DNA from: a virus
DNA length: 35,830 bases
Reading direction: 5' to 3' (one strand)
IMG/VR virus record: IMGVR_UViG_3300010883_000161
Location: 1-35,830 of that record
The notes under the pieces are model-generated. The model saw only the letters and a program-made list of their open reading frames with translations, did not search any database and was not told the origin of the DNA. The translations under genes and the position numbers were made by a program. Shown in pieces: positions 1 through 10,000 of the stretch. Numbering within the stretch: the stretch's first letter is position 1; the number at the start of each line of letters is the position of its first letter.

Positions 1-80
1 ACTGACAGCGTTGTCTTGAGCATGACATTCAGCCGAGCGATTGCGGCACGGTCTTCGTGGGCTTCTTCCAAAATCGACTC
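1..80. repeat. 80-bp terminal direct repeat (left copy)
   Basis: Bases 1-80 are identical to 35751-35830. Such an exact short overlap at both contig ends is the usual sign of a circular or circularly permuted phage genome that an assembler closed with an overlap. It could instead be a true short terminal repeat of the packaged DNA. A gene reads through the junction without interruption, which shows that the two ends are contiguous. Confidence 0.95.
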
Positions 81-167
81 GATTATCATACGCAGGTTCC
101 GTTGTTGATGTATGCACTGGTTCAGCTTGGTACTTTGTTCACCCCATTCGCGCTCAGTCGGCGACAT
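1..167 (-). CDS. Small tail-anchored membrane protein, 5' part (crosses the contig ends)
   Basis: The gene starts with ATG at 167 on the minus strand, six bases after the o-spanin stop codon (173-171), and stays open to base 1. Joined to 35750-35696 it gives a 73-residue protein. The first ~45 residues are charged and helix-prone (MSPTEREWGEQSTK...). A hydrophobic segment follows near the C terminus (TTLSVLAVVSGLLAW), and the protein ends in VLR. It is the last gene of the late and lysis block. A single C-terminal membrane anchor next to holin and spanin genes suggests a lysis accessory or antiholin-like role, but no family is recognised. Confidence 0.75.
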   Translation of the reverse strand, partial: MSPTEREWGEQSTKLNQCIHQQRNLRMIIESILEEAHEDRAAIARLNVMLKTTLS

Positions 168-170
168 GGC

Positions 171-401
171 TCACTCGTCCAGCACTTGAAGTGCCGAGCA
201 CAGCAATTCAACCCGGCCAATGTAATCAGCCGTCGCGGTGGGAATCTGATCGGCTAGAAGCTCTAGGAGCATGGCGTCTGTCGGCTCAGGGCACTGGGGG
301 ATCGGGCCTATCGTCGGGGGACTTGTGCAGCATCCGAGCCCGAAGCCGAGCAGCAAGGGCGAGACCGCGAGGAACCTTACGCGACAGCTCCGCGAGGACA
401 C
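171..401 (-). CDS. Outer-membrane spanin lipoprotein (Rz1-like), nested in the i-spanin frame
   Basis: Predicted Rz1-like o-spanin of 76 aa. The chosen start is a GTG at 401 that gives a basic N terminus (MSSRSCRVR), a hydrophobic core (FLAVSPLLLGFGLG) and a lipobox-like Cys24-Cys25, followed by a proline-rich stretch typical of Rz1 proteins. It begins out of frame inside the i-spanin gene and extends past its end, the classic Rz/Rz1 arrangement. The lipobox (G-L-G-C) is not canonical at the -3 position. O-spanins bridge to the i-spanin across the periplasm to fuse the membranes at lysis. The frame is open further upstream, but that part has no signal-like start. Confidence 0.65.
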   Translation of the reverse strand: MSSRSCRVRFLAVSPLLLGFGLGCCTSPPTIGPIPQCPEPTDAMLLELLADQIPTATADYIGRVELLCSALQVLDE

Positions 402-543
402 GCTTCGTCCGTTCCAACTGAATACGTCCCGCATCGAATTTGCCCTCCAGTCTGCCATGCTTCTTGGATGCCCGAAGCCAGCCAGCCAGTGCAAGCACCA
501 AAGCCGCGCAAAATGCCAGCAGCAGCGCAAGCAGCTCACTCAT
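286..543 (-). CDS. Inner-membrane spanin (Rz-like)
   Basis: An 85-aa protein with one N-terminal membrane segment (about residues 4-21, rich in Leu and Ala) and a charged, helix-prone remainder (KKHGRLEGKFDAGRIQLERT). This is the topology of an Rz-type i-spanin. The start ATG at 543 overlaps the upstream holin-like stop (ATGA at 540-543). The Rz1-like gene is embedded in another frame at 171-401. It is short for the family (lambda Rz is about 150 aa), so the assignment rests mainly on topology and the nested partner. Confidence 0.65.
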   Translation of the reverse strand: MSELLALLLAFCAALVLALAGWLRASKKHGRLEGKFDAGRIQLERTKRVLAELSRKVPRGLALAARLRARMLHKSPDDRPDPPVP

Positions 544-731
544 TCGCTATTTGATGCGTTCTTTATGTTACCACCCAAAACATTCACGCAACGCAACAAA
601 AAGTCGCTGATGATATTGTCACTTTTGTTCGGCGTCATAGTCGCGATGACAGAAAAGGCACCGATCACCGAAATTGCAGCCTGGAAGATCCCGGCCCAGT
701 CAAGTGCTTGTAGCGTTTTCAAAAATTCCAT
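540..731 (-). CDS. Putative holin
   Basis: A 63-aa protein with a single hydrophobic helix (about residues 12-32, AGIFQAAISVIGAFSVIATM) followed by TPNKSDN and a helical tail. Small phage proteins with this pattern, a membrane helix then a T-P-(N/T)-x-(S/D)-D turn and a C-terminal helix, are common in lysis cassettes and usually annotated as holins. Its stop overlaps the i-spanin start (ATGA). AGGAG lies just upstream of ATG 731. The holin role is inferred from topology and position. Confidence 0.55.
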   Translation of the reverse strand: MEFLKTLQALDWAGIFQAAISVIGAFSVIATMTPNKSDNIISDFLLRCVNVLGGNIKNASNSE

Positions 732-750
732 TTAGTTCTCCTGTGTTGTT

Positions 751-1014
751 TCAGCGACCTGATCGACCGCCGTGTGCATTAGTCCGAGTCCGTTCATCCA
801 GCCGTTCAATCCATCCAGCCGTACCATCGTGTGACATCCTCGACTCGTGACGTTCGATCCGATCAGAGAGCACAGAATAGATTGCGCCACTCGACGTCAG
901 ACCAACGCCGCAAACGGCAACTATGATTGTAATCGTCTGACGCCATCCGTTGAATGTTGGCTCCTCTTGGTTCGCCTCAATTCGACGGAGTAATGCAATG
1001 ACTTCTTCGTCCAT
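751..1014 (-). CDS. Single-pass membrane protein of the lysis cassette
   Basis: An 87-aa protein with a charged N-terminal helix (MDEEVIALLRRIEANQEE), one membrane segment (about residues 28-50, TITIIVAVCGVGLTSSGAIY) and a charged His/Arg-rich tail. The start is placed at ATG 1014, which overlaps the upstream stop as TAATG. An in-frame TTG at 1029 would add five residues. Proteins of this layout often accompany holins. A second holin or antiholin is possible but not shown. Confidence 0.6.
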   Translation of the reverse strand: MDEEVIALLRRIEANQEEPTFNGWRQTITIIVAVCGVGLTSSGAIYSVLSDRIERHESRMSHDGTAGWIERLDERTRTNAHGGRSGR

Positions 1015-1673
1015 TACGGGGCCAAACAACTCATCGTTTTAACGGTCATCCGAATACTTGCATTGGTCGAGAACGTAAACGCTCCACCAGCAGCAGCCTG
1101 CGCGGTTAGCGCCAACCGTTTCCCCGTGACTACTTCACCTTCAAAAACACCCATTGAGGATAAGCCAAAGTATTTCCCAGCCGAATTGATAGACGTTGCG
1201 GCGCTTTGGCTTGTGGTTCCACGTATTCCGCTAAATAAAGTTAGGTTGCCTGCGACGAGAGAGGTTGTTGCCGTAATCCCTAAAGCCGAGTCTGCAACAC
1301 TTGAATAACCGCTGACTTGGAACTCAAACCTAATGTTTACAGGCGAAGGCTGAGTGCAACCCGCTGCGGCGGCATTATATTGGATACCGGTTTTGTTTGG
1401 GTCGGGATCCCACTCCCAACAATTGCCCCAGCCTACGGAGCTGGCCGTTATAACGAAGTCAGTTACGTCGTTTTCCAACTGCGCGCCCGTACCGATGATG
1501 ACCGAATGAGCGTGCACCGCAGCGGTTTCAATGTATGTCACGCTGTGTTCTTTGCAATCGGCAACACTGCTACCACCACCACCACCACCGATAACAATCC
1601 CAGTCGGGGCGGCGTAGGAAAGTGAACCAGGGAAGAGGATCGCAATGGCAATTATTAAAAGCCAAATTTTCAT
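1014..1673 (-). CDS. Secreted Gly/Ala/Ser-rich protein with Sec signal peptide
   Basis: A 219-aa protein of unknown function. Residues 1-21 form a clear Sec signal peptide (MKIWLLIIAIAILFPGSLSYA, then APTG), followed by a run of six glycines. The rest is Ser/Thr/Ala/Val-rich and probably beta-structured, with scattered cysteines (DC, NCW, GC, SCLAP) that could form disulfides in the periplasm. The Shine-Dalgarno is strong: AAGGAGG lies eight bases before ATG 1673 and overlaps the upstream gene's stop. It sits between the fibres and the lysis genes, next to a second secreted protein. Confidence 0.75.
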   Translation of the reverse strand: MKIWLLIIAIAILFPGSLSYAAPTGIVIGGGGGGSSVADCKEHSVTYIETAAVHAHSVIIGTGAQLENDVTDFVITASSVGWGNCWEWDPDPNKTGIQYNAAAAGCTQPSPVNIRFEFQVSGYSSVADSALGITATTSLVAGNLTLFSGIRGTTSQSAATSINSAGKYFGLSSMGVFEGEVVTGKRLALTAQAAAGGAFTFSTNASIRMTVKTMSCLAP

Positions 1674-1686
1674 GCGACTAACCTCC

Positions 1687-2082
1687 TTATCGTGCTCCGC
1701 ATTTGAGCGAAACCGTGACGCTGCTTGCAGTCGCCACCCGGACGAATTCTAATGGCATGACGCTTGCTAGAAAAACAGCCGTTGTATCTCCGGTTAAAGG
1801 CGTCGTGTCTAGGGGCTTTGCCGTCGTACACGCCCGAGTAAGGCACATTTGCGGCGTAACACTCGCCCCAGTACCCCAGACTACGAACGTGATTGCTGGA
1901 CAGGAACGGACACTGATAACCTCAGAGTTAGCGCCCGCAGTAGCCACGTAGGCGATTCCTTCAGGTTTCAGGGTGGTGACTTTTGTTGTTCCACCAACCT
2001 CGCTTTTCCAATCCGCAGCACTCGCCGCAGTTGATGCGACCATGAGAAACCCCAAGGCCATTAACGCAATATATTTCTTCAT
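1687..2082 (-). CDS. Small secreted protein with Sec signal peptide
   Basis: A 131-aa protein of unknown function. It begins with a textbook signal peptide (MKKYIALMALGFLMVASTAASA, then ADW) with an A-x-A type cleavage site. The mature part is about 110 residues, Val/Thr/Ala-rich and probably beta-stranded, with five cysteines (SCP, MC, AC, KC region). GGGAG lies seven bases before ATG 2082. It is probably cotranscribed with the next secreted protein (1014-1673) and with the fibre genes. A periplasmic, surface or virion-decorating role is possible. No family is recognised. Confidence 0.75.
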   Translation of the reverse strand: MKKYIALMALGFLMVASTAASAADWKSEVGGTTKVTTLKPEGIAYVATAGANSEVISVRSCPAITFVVWGTGASVTPQMCLTRACTTAKPLDTTPLTGDTTAVFLASVMPLEFVRVATASSVTVSLKCGAR

Positions 2083-2104
2083 CTTCCAACTCCCTATATG
2101 AAAA

Positions 2105-3082
2105 CTAATCGAGATACTGGTATCCCTTCGGTAAACCCCAAACTTTCGCTTGCCCTACTACATCTGAAACGGTCGCCGCAACCCCATACCCATCAATTAC
2201 GAAACCGCCCATCGGAACAACTCCGACTCCGGTGCAATACAAACGTGCCCCTGCAACGGACCCGCTCCTGGGGGTGGGTACTGTGTCGGGATGGTTCTTA
2301 TAGACGACTTCTCCGTAAGCGTGGATTAAACCGTTTTTCGCGTGGCATGTAATCGAGCCATTCACAGACGAAAAGAGATTATTACCAACAAACCGGCCAG
2401 GGTCAGTGCTCCACGTGCCTGCCGGTTGAGTGATGGACGTAAGCGGAACGCCGCCAACATCTGTTAATGACGTTGAAACTAAGCTCTGAAGTGTCCCGGT
2501 CGCTAACGGCAATGTTCTGATCTTAATAGCCATATCTTGTTTTACCGGGTAGATGCCAATAAGTTCGAGTATCACGGAATCGTAGGTGTCGCTCCAATCA
2601 TCTCCCACAAGTCCAGCGACATTAAGAGTCAGTACAGAACCGCCGGGGTCGCTACTGGCTTCAGCAAGTAATTCAAATTGATTGACTTGCTCCTTTTGCA
2701 TGGCAGTTCGATCGAACGCACCATTGATAGACAATGCGGTAAACGAATCACTTTCGTTTGTGTCAAAGTCGGTCTGTAACAGCGGAACCGCACGACGGAT
2801 TTCCCACGTAATACCTACAAAAAAATCAGTTGGGGGGTCTAGTACGGTTACAACTCCAGATGACGACGATTGTAGGCCGTCCACGCCGCCGCCAGTCAGT
2901 TGATAGTGCCCGGATACTGTTCCATCCGGTGCCTTTGTGAGTAGAAACTCAAAACCGGTCAATTCTATTCGTAACCACACCTCCACTTCTTCTGCCGAGA
3001 AAAATGGGAACACCGTATCCAGTGAGGCAGCGGCACCAGTGCCGTCGTATCTCACTGTCTTTACGCTGCTAGTGACGGTCAT
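2105..3082 (-). CDS. Tail fibre paralogue 2, T7-fibre-like N-terminal domain
   Basis: A 325-aa fibre. The N-terminal ~140 residues match the T7 gp17 N-terminal adaptor pattern, including YDGTG near the start, the WEIRRAVPLLQTDFDTNES stretch and the helix with FDRTAMQKEQVNQ. The adaptor normally docks the fibre to the tail tube. The C-terminal part (WSDTYDSVILELIG... VNGSITCHA... ending KVWGLPKG) is a beta-rich receptor-binding type domain that resembles the C-terminal part of the adjacent fibre at 3110-4009. The Shine-Dalgarno AGGGGGA lies about six bases from ATG 3082. It is much shorter than T7 gp17. Confidence 0.8.
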   Translation of the reverse strand: MTVTSSVKTVRYDGTGAAASLDTVFPFFSAEEVEVWLRIELTGFEFLLTKAPDGTVSGHYQLTGGGVDGLQSSSSGVVTVLDPPTDFFVGITWEIRRAVPLLQTDFDTNESDSFTALSINGAFDRTAMQKEQVNQFELLAEASSDPGGSVLTLNVAGLVGDDWSDTYDSVILELIGIYPVKQDMAIKIRTLPLATGTLQSLVSTSLTDVGGVPLTSITQPAGTWSTDPGRFVGNNLFSSVNGSITCHAKNGLIHAYGEVVYKNHPDTVPTPRSGSVAGARLYCTGVGVVPMGGFVIDGYGVAATVSDVVGQAKVWGLPKGYQYLD

Positions 3083-3109
3083 GGATTTCCCCCTTTATGG
3101 GTGTGTGAT

Positions 3110-4009
3110 TCATCGGTTTGGTAGTCCCCAGAATCTAAACTTGCCGACGAACGTGCCTCCTGTCGGCTCAAAATGGAACCCCTCCAAGCTCGTGTAAGGG
3201 CCACTCCCAACAAAGTAAACACTAGCCCCCGCTATACCAAAAGAAACGCTATCCCTGTAAACGTATTGGCCTGAGCCGAATAGTTTGTTATCTCGGGCGT
3301 GAAACGTGATTGAGCCGTTTACCGCTGATTCGGGATCGGGATCAATGAGCACCGTAGAATCGGTGCCCCAATCGGTTGTGGTTGCAATAGATGTCGACGA
3401 GTCGGAACCTTTAACCGTTGAGACCACACTGGATAAACCCGAGCTGCTTGCACTTCCGTTGTCGCGTACAGAAACCAACATTCGAGCCGCTGATGTCGGG
3501 AATACCCCGTAGAACTCAAGGCGCACAGAATCGTAGATGTCGGTCCATGCGGAATTATCCGGCGTATGAACAAACATTCCAGAGACACCGCCAAGCGACG
3601 AGATTTGATCCAGTAATACCCACTTATTTAATTGCTGCGTTTGCATTACAGCGCGATCAAAAGCACCTTCGACGGATAATGCGGCAAAAGGATCACCCTC
3701 GTTTACGGCGAAGTCGGTCTGTAAAATCGGGATATTACGACGAATCTCCCACGTATCAGTAGCGAGGAAATTCGTAACGCCATCTACGGGGGTCACTGTT
3801 CCAGTAGATGACGCTTGGTTTCCAGAAGCCCCGCCGCCGCTCACGGTGTAATCGGTGTCGCGTACTAGCAGGGTGGAAACTCCTGTTGACTCTATCCTTC
3901 GCCACACTTCTACGTCGGAGTCCTTGAAAAACGCAAAGACTGTAGCCAGCGGTGTGTTTGCGCCAGTGCCGACGTACCTTTTGGTTTGCGTCGTGGTCGA
4001 TACTGTCAT
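3110..4009 (-). CDS. Tail fibre paralogue 1, T7-fibre-like N-terminal domain
   Basis: A 299-aa fibre with the same plan as its neighbour at 2105-3082. It has an N-terminal T7-like adaptor (YVGTGANTPL, WEIRRNIPILQTDF, FDRAVMQTQQLN) and a beta-rich C-terminal domain (DIYDSVRLEFYGVFP, VNGSITFHARDN, ending FRFWGLPNR). ATG 4009 overlaps the stop of the giant internal protein (ATGA at 4006-4009). The shared plan over the full length shows an ancestral gene duplication. The C-terminal halves have diverged more than the adaptors, as expected for receptor-binding tips. Confidence 0.8.
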   Translation of the reverse strand: MTVSTTTQTKRYVGTGANTPLATVFAFFKDSDVEVWRRIESTGVSTLLVRDTDYTVSGGGASGNQASSTGTVTPVDGVTNFLATDTWEIRRNIPILQTDFAVNEGDPFAALSVEGAFDRAVMQTQQLNKWVLLDQISSLGGVSGMFVHTPDNSAWTDIYDSVRLEFYGVFPTSAARMLVSVRDNGSASSSGLSSVVSTVKGSDSSTSIATTTDWGTDSTVLIDPDPESAVNGSITFHARDNKLFGSGQYVYRDSVSFGIAGASVYFVGSGPYTSLEGFHFEPTGGTFVGKFRFWGLPNR

Positions 4010-7000
4010 TTTTCATCCTCAAAAAAGGTGTTCGACGCACCAACGCCGGGATCTGTTTCTAACGATTCGATTGCTTCCAGCCCAATTTTAGCCACTTCAT
4101 TAGCTTGCCTGTACAAAAGGTCTATCATCTGACGCTTCTCTTCCACGGGAATATCTATTTTCGGATTCGATATTACGCGAATTAGTCGGGACACGTCTGA
4201 AACGGTCGATCTCAACCCCTGAAAATCAATCATGGAAAGGTCTCCGTATTTATCTAAAAGAGCCTGGGATTCATCGAAATCCATAGTTGCTAACTGATGC
4301 TTATAGGTTTCAGATATTTTTTGGGCACGGAATGATTTCTCATAAAATTCCGTGATGTAATAGGTTCCCATCGAAGGTTGACGAACTTGGTATCCACGTA
4401 TGAATGGGTTGTCCGATAGATTCTCTGGTATCTTTTCGTTATTTGGCAGGATGCCCAATTCACGCCCCGCCTTGTCCACGAGGCGCATCGCCATTCGCCC
4501 CACGCCACCCCCCCAACCAGTAACGAAGTTTTCCAATACGATCGGCGATGACAAGAAGGAATCGTCTAGCCCTGGTAATTCAGAAATTGCCATTCCGAGT
4601 GCTTTCGATAATTCCGTTGTATAGGGATGGAACTGCTGAGGGGAGAGAAAACCTTCTAAGTAAGCGGGGACTAGCGGCGTCTTTTGGAAAGTTTTCTTGT
4701 TTGCCCAGACCTCTGCTATGGGAACCGCTACGGTAGGCAAAAAGCCGGGGACAAAATCCTGAGACGTCGTTAAAAGGAATTCGTTGAACACATCGGGGTC
4801 TTTTTCTATCAGCGTTTCTGCGATCTTCTCAGTCCCCGTGCCAAAGAGCATTCCGACTTCAAACGGCTTCGGGAACTTGTAGACAATATCGCCGATTTTT
4901 ACCGGCCAAGTAGTTTCCTTCACCCAAATTGGTAGATTCTTATACCAATCTTCATCACGGTTGTTTAGGTACAGAAGGAGCGATCCGATCGCTAACGGAG
5001 TGACCTTCATCGTTGCTCGCTTCGGGTTGTTCTTAAATTCGAGAACCAACCTTCTACTACCATTCAAGTCCGCCCCGAAAAACGGAACTAGCATGTTCAC
5101 GGGTTTTGACATTTTGCCAAGAATATTGAAGTCGAGTCCCACATTGCGAGCGTCCAGGCCCGCTTTGTAGACATTTTCTTTGGTCCGCTCTTTGCCCTTC
5201 ATAGCGATTTTGAACTCTCCGACACGAGTTCCCAATTCACTAAACTCTGATAAAACCTGCAAAGTTTCAAGCGGGGTTTTTACGACGTTCCGTACAGATT
5301 GCACCACGCCACCTGTGCCCATCATCTCTTCAAGCGTTTCTTTCGTGTATTTACGGTCCAGAGACACGAGTGATGCTTGTGGTCCCCCGCTTACCTGAAA
5401 GTCCTGAAAGGCATCATCTTTTAGAACTAAAGACCCCCAGCCGGAAAACACATTAACAAATGGTATGTAAGTGTTTTCAGAAAATAACCCCGCCGTAAAT
5501 TGATCGCGCCACGGGTTGCGGGCAATGAACCCCGGTGCGAGTACCGCGCCAGCGCGCAAAGTTGTTGCAGCAGCCCGTGCGACCCTCCAAAAAATATGTT
5601 GGCTGGCTGGTTCTGCCGGAGCGAACCCTCGATAAACTTCAGGATCAATTTCCCATATAGTTTTCACACCACCGTCAAAAACTGCGATCTGCCCCGGCTG
5701 CTTGCTGAATCCGTTGGGTCGAAATATAGTCAGCTCGGATTCGGCGAACTCCTCCAGAAGTTCAGCTTCCGCCTCTGTTAAGTCTATCTCTTCGCTCCAC
5801 TTCTTAATGGCACGCTTTATTTCTTTCGCATCCACCTTGATAGGCTTGATCTTCGTCTTCACCCTTTCTGCGATGTCAGTACGCCCATGTTTTTCCGCAA
5901 GTCTTGTGAGCATCAATCCTACTTGATTTTTGTCAGCCGCTTTAATGAACAGATAAGTGTTTTTAATATCTGATTCAAGTGGATTTACAATGTCAAGCTC
6001 GCTGCCGAAAAACCTGAATAATGGGTTGTCGCCGCTTCCGCTTAGCTTCTTGCGAGCGATTGACTGGTCATCCTCCATCACACGATTCAGGGGGGCGTAG
6101 TTTTTTCCTGTAGCGAGCAACAACTCAAATAACTCAGGGCTCAGCACACCCGCATCGCGCAGGTATTCAAGGATGTGATGTCGAAACTCAGCAAGTTCCA
6201 CTGCGATAGACTCAAACTCTTCCCGGCCTTCTTCCACTGTACCCTGGGCAATATCCAAGTCGACGCCCGTCCGTGAGGTTAAAACACCCTCATCGTCTAC
6301 CCGCGCAACTTCTAGCGTGCGCTTGGAAATGATATAAGCTGAGAAGTCTTTTAGTCTGCCGGAAATCGGCATGAGAATATCTTTGAAGCTACGCCCTACA
6401 ACGGCATTTGTGTGGAAGTCACGCGGCCCGTATTCAAGGAAACTTGTTGCCCTGGATTCCGATGCCGGTAGTAGCTGCATCAGCTTTGCGGGGTCGTCCA
6501 AAATTGGCAGCGCATCCTTGCCACCCGCCGCTTCAGCCACAAACTTGTTAAGTGGAAACTCATTGTGAAACCAGTCTGCATAAATGGATTCAAAGAACTC
6601 GCGAGGGCTTCGTCTTTTCTGTTTAGCAGCAACGAACGATATGTGTTCTTTGACTTGATCTGTCGCGCTCTTTGTCGTGTTCGGTTCACGAGGTGGCTCG
6701 CTTGGTGGCTCGCCGCCTCCCGGTGGAGCGGGGGGCTTCGGGGGTGTGGGCGGTTCGGAGGGCGGGGCGGCGGGGGCTTCAACCGTACCCTTGGCAGGAG
6801 CGCGGGGCGGCGCGTAATCTGATATGTCTAGGTCTATGGTTCCACTGGGGGCTATGCTTTCGGCGGTAGCTTCTGGTACTGCGGGCTTCTTGGCAAACTC
6901 GACAACTTGTGAAGCCCCAAACACCTCGCGGAGTCGCTTTACGTTGTCGATACCGGCGGACTCGTCAAAGTCACGATACAGACGAACATTGACAATCACC

Positions 7001-10000
7001 CCGTCGTGACCGAGAGACTCGATAGCAGAGCGCACTTTCTTCAGGATTGGAACCCAATCCGCAACTTTCATCGGAAGAGAGTCGCTTTTGCTCATTCCAG
7101 CAAGGGTTTTAATCTGACCATCCGACTCAAGAACGTATGGGTTTTCAAGTCTGACAGTGAGCGACTCTACGTCAGGCCCAAACCTCTCGGCAACAGAACT
7201 CTCTAGTGCAGAATATCTGCCTTCGCCCAAGGCTGGTCCGTTGGCGTCTGCCGCGTAGACAGAATCAGACTCTTCTCGTCCGCTGCCCCTATGAACGTCA
7301 AGCTCTACGCCTTCGCCGGTCTTTACATTGCCCCATATATCAGCAGCCGCATCCCGATCGCCAAGTTTAAGACCCTCTACACCCTCCGCGCTAAACTTCG
7401 GCTCTGCCTTCGGAAGTTCTGCGCGGGGGGTGGCCTTCGCGCTCGCCACAAATTCATCGAACGCTTGAGGTTTACCGAATACGATGCCGGGGCTTGGCGC
7501 GCTTGACGAGCCTGTAACCCATTCCCCCCACTGGTTTGTGAGGATTTCCGTCTTGCCTGCGGAATTTGTCATGGAGCGAAGTTCCGAGACTGATACAATT
7601 TCTGTAGCGGCAACGGAACCCCGCACGCCGACCTCATAACCTTCAATAACAGTTTTCGGGTCATCCGTGACTAGGCCACTCTCCGGGGTCTCGACCTTGA
7701 TGACATAGCCGGGTTTGCCATCCGATGGGCTTTTGTCCCATGACGAGAAGCTGCCGCCATAGCTTCCGGCTGTATGCGGTTTGACCGCGTAGCTAGTCTG
7801 GCCTTGCTGTGATTCAAAACTACCCGACCCGGTAGATTCGATCTTCCCTTCCCTGAGAATGAATTGCATCTCTTCATAGGAAACGCCGCGATAGATGTAT
7901 CCGCTATCCTCTTCAAATGGGACAGAGTTCGAGTAGCCTGAGTTTGGCTTTAGCGTGACTTGTTTGAAACCTTTTTCCGTTTCGACTAGCTCTGATATTC
8001 TTTCGTCGTAGAAAAAATTACCGTCAGGATGCTTTTTCCAATGCGGGGATGGTTTCGGTTCCATGTGAACTATGAACCGATAATTTTTCGGGTCAGCAGT
8101 AACCTCCGCTTGAGCTATTGGCGTGTCGCTAAAGTCACGATTTACAGTTTCTATTCTGATGTCATACCGACCAGAATCCGAAACTTCTCTGAACCGCTGC
8201 GTTAAGGGATTATCTCGAACCTCCTCTGGTAGCGAGTCCATCGGGTTAGGACGATCCATTACCTCGGCGGCGCGGGGGGTGGACAACGCAGGGTGGTCCG
8301 AGGGCGTATGGAACGAAACCCTTTTATCTTTGACCGCCTTTGCGTGGGCTTCTTGACCATCTACCCTGTGCGTTTCTTCGACGTTAAGGTTCCGGTAAAA
8401 CTCTTCCGTCGAAAGAACCGCACCTGAGTCAACGTCATACACGATCTCATTTTTTTCGACCCAAGCGTGTAGGATTCGCTTTTTCTCGCCTTCTGGGGTT
8501 CGACCATCCAAAACGCCTTCAACAACTTCGCCTTCAATCTTATGGGCAAGTTGGGTCGCGCATTTAATGCACAGAGTTTTGGTTTTTTCTCCGCGAAACA
8601 TCTTCTCCATAATTGCGCCCTCGGGCGTGCTCAATTGATGGAATTCCACACTTTGCTCGGCGGGTTGCTCGGGGTCGACTGATCCTTGTTCCGCTTCTTC
8701 CAGCCGCTTCTCAGCCTCTTCCAGTAGGTCACGCTTGCGCCCACCCTTTGCGGGCATGAGCCCAGCCTCGCGCAACTCTGCCACCTTCATGCGCTTGATG
8801 GCTTCGACTGCCTCGCGTGCCTCGGCGCCTGCCGGGGCTTCGGGGCGGGGGGTGGGGGCGTCATCAACAACACGAAGCCCCAGCCTCTCTCTTAGCATCT
8901 TTCGCTTCGCAGCCGTGTTCTCGGCTATTTCGTCGGCGGTGAATTTCTGCGGAAGTCTATCAAGACCCGTCTCGGCGTCCCAATCCGTCTCGGCGTCCCA
9001 ATCCGCGAATTGCCCTGATGTCATCCCTTCGGTTAGCGGCAGCGAGGCGTCCTCTAATTCAGAGAGCATCTCCTGTGCTCTGCGTATTTCAAACTCGTTC
9101 ATACCCGCGAGCTTTTCTTCAGGAATCCGATAACTATTTACGTCAAAGCCGTTCTCTTCCAGCAAGTCCCGAAGGATGTACCAGTCCAAAACCTCCTGCC
9201 TGTAATTAGGATCATCTTCAGGGTGTATTTCGTCAGACGCTAACGGCCTAACAATCTCTACGTCCTCCGTGTGCTCAAAGCGTGGCTTTGCTTCGGCGAC
9301 TCCGGCGGCTTCGGGGGTGGGGGGAGGGACTGGCAGTTCTTTGCCTGCCAATGCCGCCGCTGTCTCAGGCCCAACCTTGTTTTCTAGTTCAACAATTATG
9401 TCTTCTGGTTTGGGCTCAACCTCTTTGGCGCGGTAGGCGCGAGGCTCCGCGTCGAAATTGACCGATAGGATGTCTTCTTCAATATCTTTGCGTTTTTGCA
9501 GGTCACGAAAAACCTCTTCCGGCGTTCGACCCGTTGTCGCATACGTCTTGGCGAACGCTTTAGTGAGATGAGGTTGGAGCCTTTTCGCACCTCCCCGTCC
9601 GGCTTTTAACATGCTAAGGATGATGGCTGCGTCGGTAACGTCGTGCCAATTGGGGATTTTGCCTTCTAATGCGGAGGCAACACCTACCATTGTGGCGACT
9701 TCTGCCGCTAGACCCGCAGAATTGGAGACAAGGGGCGTAAGCCTATTGCTGCCCATGATTTGCGGTACAGCGAATGGAACGAAATGCCCAACGGCCCCTA
9801 CGGACCCGCCGACCACCTGGCCCTTGGCTGTATCAATCAACGCCGCGCTCATTACATCGACGAACTGCTCGCTTGTTTGAATGCTCCCATTTTCGTAGAG
9901 ATTCATCAAAACGCTTCTCAACCCGGCATGTAAGCCGAAAGCCCCGGCTGTGCCGGTCGCTGCGCTGAATAACCCGCCACCAGAAGCAGCCCCCATGACC

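Noticed and set aside
271-735. 154-aa plus-strand ORF
   Set aside because: It is antisense to the spanin and holin-like genes, whose starts and stops interlock on the minus strand.
2105-4009. Diversity-generating retroelement (because of the BPP-1-like head genes and paralogous fibres)
   Set aside because: No reverse transcriptase is encoded and no template/variable repeat pair with adenine-biased differences was seen.
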